25,089 bases of DNA from Saprospiraceae bacterium. Its GTDB lineage: Bacteria; Bacteroidota; Bacteroidia; Chitinophagales; Saprospiraceae. The stretch spans positions 1-25,089 of the forward strand of contig JADKAS010000025.1 of assembly GCA_016715245.1 (NCBI GenBank). The letters are read 5' to 3'. Below are positions 24,923-25,089 of this stretch, one piece after another. A program made the translations under genes and the position numbers. The notes beneath the pieces are model-generated. The model made no database searches. It was not told where the DNA came from and saw nothing but the letters and a program-made list of their open reading frames with translations. Each line of letters begins with the position of its first letter. Within the stretch, counting starts at the first letter, position 1.

Positions 24923-25089
24923 ATCAACCGATTCTGAATATTAATGCATTTTTTCTGTTTGTGCCCGTTTTATGTTTCACTGAGGGTTATTTGTTGAAAT
25001 GATATTTGTCAATCGTATTCGTAAAATTTCCATGTAATTTTTTTAAAAACAAACTTATCATGAAGGGTCAGGCAACATCCCACAGGGCG

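Noticed and set aside
25060..25089. ATG with ten open codons at the right edge
   Set aside because: Too short to judge; no product can be inferred from the ten codons available.

Overview
The window looks like a chromosomal segment of an AT-rich Bacteroidota bacterium, probably a Saprospiria-like lineage, although the lineage is inference. The evidence is a type IX secretion (T9SS) C-terminal sorting domain on the last gene, Bacteroidota-style -7 promoter elements (TAnnTTTG) upstream of many genes, weak ribosome binding sites, lipoproteins with an LFSC lipobox, and GlmM, RF2 and FKBP sequences of the Bacteroidota type. I see no rRNA, tRNA, CRISPR array, prophage or transposase gene.

Layout. 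1-667: a terminator from an upstream gene, then three 76-bp tandem repeats made of hairpins, then no gene. 668-2351: a secreted protein of unknown function and a DUF4412-like secreted protein, the latter frameshifted. 2397-5999: ndk (minus); nrnA-like DHH phosphoesterase and a two-domain FKBP lipoprotein (plus); prfB with its programmed +1 frameshift. 5975-11062: a tightly packed minus-strand operon, glmM, a class V aminotransferase, a NifS/IscS-type cysteine desulfurase and ribD. Its ribD tail overlaps the prfB tail by 25 bp. 11155-15133: PAP2 phosphatase, a DnaQ exonuclease/GIY-YIG nuclease fusion, a zinc-ribbon protein, an alpha/beta-hydrolase lipoprotein, and a small membrane protein translationally coupled to a 54-residue protein. 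15134-23295: an accessory island with two large divergent WG-repeat secreted proteins, a receptor-L-domain-like secreted protein, and intergenic DNA rich in palindromes and dispersed repeats. 23296-24900: a secreted ELWxxDGT-type protein with a T9SS sorting domain.

How the genes work together. The left two thirds are housekeeping: nucleotide balance (ndk), nanoRNA/pAp turnover (nrnA), periplasmic folding (FKBP), translation termination (prfB), riboflavin synthesis (ribD), sulfur mobilisation, amino-sugar synthesis for the cell wall (glmM) and DNA repair. The right third is envelope and surface biology, with exported WG-repeat, L-domain and T9SS proteins.

The most striking global property is that five genes carry six frame breaks, each next to a short homopolymer and each repairable by one base to give a family-like protein. 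This points first to an error-prone assembly. It contrasts with the genuine recoding site in prfB. One of the breaks (CCC TGA C at 2087-2093) resembles that recoding site closely enough to deserve a check. The most novel-looking non-coding structures are the 76-bp hairpin repeats (85-312), a hairpin-dense stretch (15235-15485), a dispersed repeat whose two copies flank the first WG gene, and a nested palindrome at 18864-18944.
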